From Ktedonobacterales bacterium (GTDB lineage Bacteria; Chloroflexota; Ktedonobacteria; Ktedonobacterales; JADMIN01), in assembly GCA_025450405.1 (NCBI GenBank), contig JANWHL010000040.1, forward strand, positions 1 through 5,008: DNA of 5,008 bases. The letters are read 5' to 3'. The notes under the pieces are model-generated. The model worked only from the letters and a program-made list of their open reading frames with translations, was not told where the DNA came from and did not search any database. Below are positions 4,499 through 5,008 of the stretch, one piece after another; position 1 is the stretch's first letter, and the number at the start of each line of letters is the position of its first letter. The position numbers and the translations under genes were made by a program.

Positions 4499-5008
4499 TG
4501 AGCACGGAGATGGCAGCGGCGCCTGACGCGAAGCGGAGCGGCCCCGCCCTCTCCGCCCTCAATCTGACCAAGCGCTTCGGCGGCCGCGTCGCCTTCCAGG
4601 ACGTCTCGTTTGAGATCGGTTACGGCGAGGTCTTCGGGTTTCTCGGGCCGAATGGGGCTGGGAAGACGACGACGGTGCGGACGCTCGGCACGCTCATCGC
4701 GCCAACTGCAGGCGCGGCCACGGTCGTCGGACTCCCGCTCGCGCCGGAGAACGGCGTGGCAATCCGGCAGCGGATCGCGATCATGCCAGAGGCGCCGGGC
4801 CTCTACCTCCGGCTCACCGTCGCCGAGAACCTTGCGTGCTTCGCCGGCCTCTATGCCTTGCCCGACGCCCGCCAGCGCATTGATCGCGCGCTCCGGGCCG
4901 TCAACCTCGCCGGCCGGGCCAATGATCTCTGCGGCGCGCTCTCGAAGGGGCTGCGCCAGCGGGTCAGCCTGGCCAGGGCGTTGCTCAACGACGCGGAGGT
5001 GCTCTTCC
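4498..5008 (+). CDS. ABC-2-type transporter ATPase (DrrA/NatA-like), 3' truncated by window
   Basis: The first 170 residues of a cytoplasmic ATP-binding subunit that would power export with a separate membrane permease, expected just downstream. The domain begins near residue 19 (LNLTKRFGG). Walker A is GPNGAGKTT (50-58). The Q-loop region reads IMPEAPGLYLRLTVAENL (95-112), with Glu98 where many ABC proteins have Gln, a variant also found in ABC-2 exporters. The signature is LSKGLRQR (148-155), the usual ABC-2 form of LSGGQ. The window ends at AEVLF, just before the Walker B acidic residues and H-loop. The ATG is supported by GAGGTGA 7 nt upstream; M5 has no proper spacing. The first ~15 residues form an Ala-rich tail. 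The gene is divergent from tetR, with a 269-bp shared control region, so co-regulation is plausible. Substrate (drug, lipid or ion) cannot be told. Confidence 0.93.
   Translation, partial: MSTEMAAAPDAKRSGPALSALNLTKRFGGRVAFQDVSFEIGYGEVFGFLGPNGAGKTTTVRTLGTLIAPTAGAATVVGLPLAPENGVAIRQRIAIMPEAPGLYLRLTVAENLACFAGLYALPDARQRIDRALRAVNLAGRANDLCGALSKGLRQRVSLARALLNDAEVLF

Overview
The window is GC-rich bacterial DNA from a chromosome-like accessory region dominated by regulators and efflux. It carries five genes: four complete and one cut by the right edge. No rRNA, tRNA, CRISPR array, transposase or phage gene is visible. The organism cannot be named from this sequence alone. High GC, G/C-rich third codon positions, and a spacer of degenerate CCTCTGTG-type pyrimidine repeats recall soil or environmental lineages such as Chloroflexota, Acidobacteriota or Planctomycetota. 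That comparison is from memory and unverified.

Region 1 (1-501) has no convincing gene. It holds two diverged copies of a ~33-bp hairpin-forming element (185-217 and 351-382), short direct repeats, and the promoter of the next gene. Region 2 (502-1519, + strand) is a two-gene unit: a MarR-family repressor that appears leaderless, and an overlapping gene for an uncharacterised protein with a His/Asp/Ala-rich N-terminal tail. Region 3 (1520-1779) is the gap between convergent genes. It is filled with short tandem repeats, chiefly a 9-bp-period CCTCTGTG family and a 17-bp tandem duplication.

Region 4 (4228 to 1780, - strand) is an operon of a TetR-family repressor followed after 1 nt by a 14-helix DHA2-type (EmrB/QacA-like) drug:H+ antiporter. 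It has a near-consensus promoter (TTGACG-17-TATTAT) with an inverted repeat at the predicted transcription start, which is a good candidate for the TetR operator. Region 5 (4304-5008) is a divergent control region dense in inverted repeats, followed by the start of an ABC-2-type ATPase gene (DrrA/NatA-like), truncated by the window before Walker B.

The likely theme is inducible export. The TetR protein probably controls its own operon with the antiporter and, because the ABC gene is divergent, possibly the ABC exporter too. The MarR unit converges on this locus and may be independent. Nothing here proves a new system. The most interesting unexplained items are the repeat-filled convergent spacer, the paired hairpin elements before marR, the MarR-linked His-rich unknown protein, and the palindrome overlapping the ABC ribosome-binding site.
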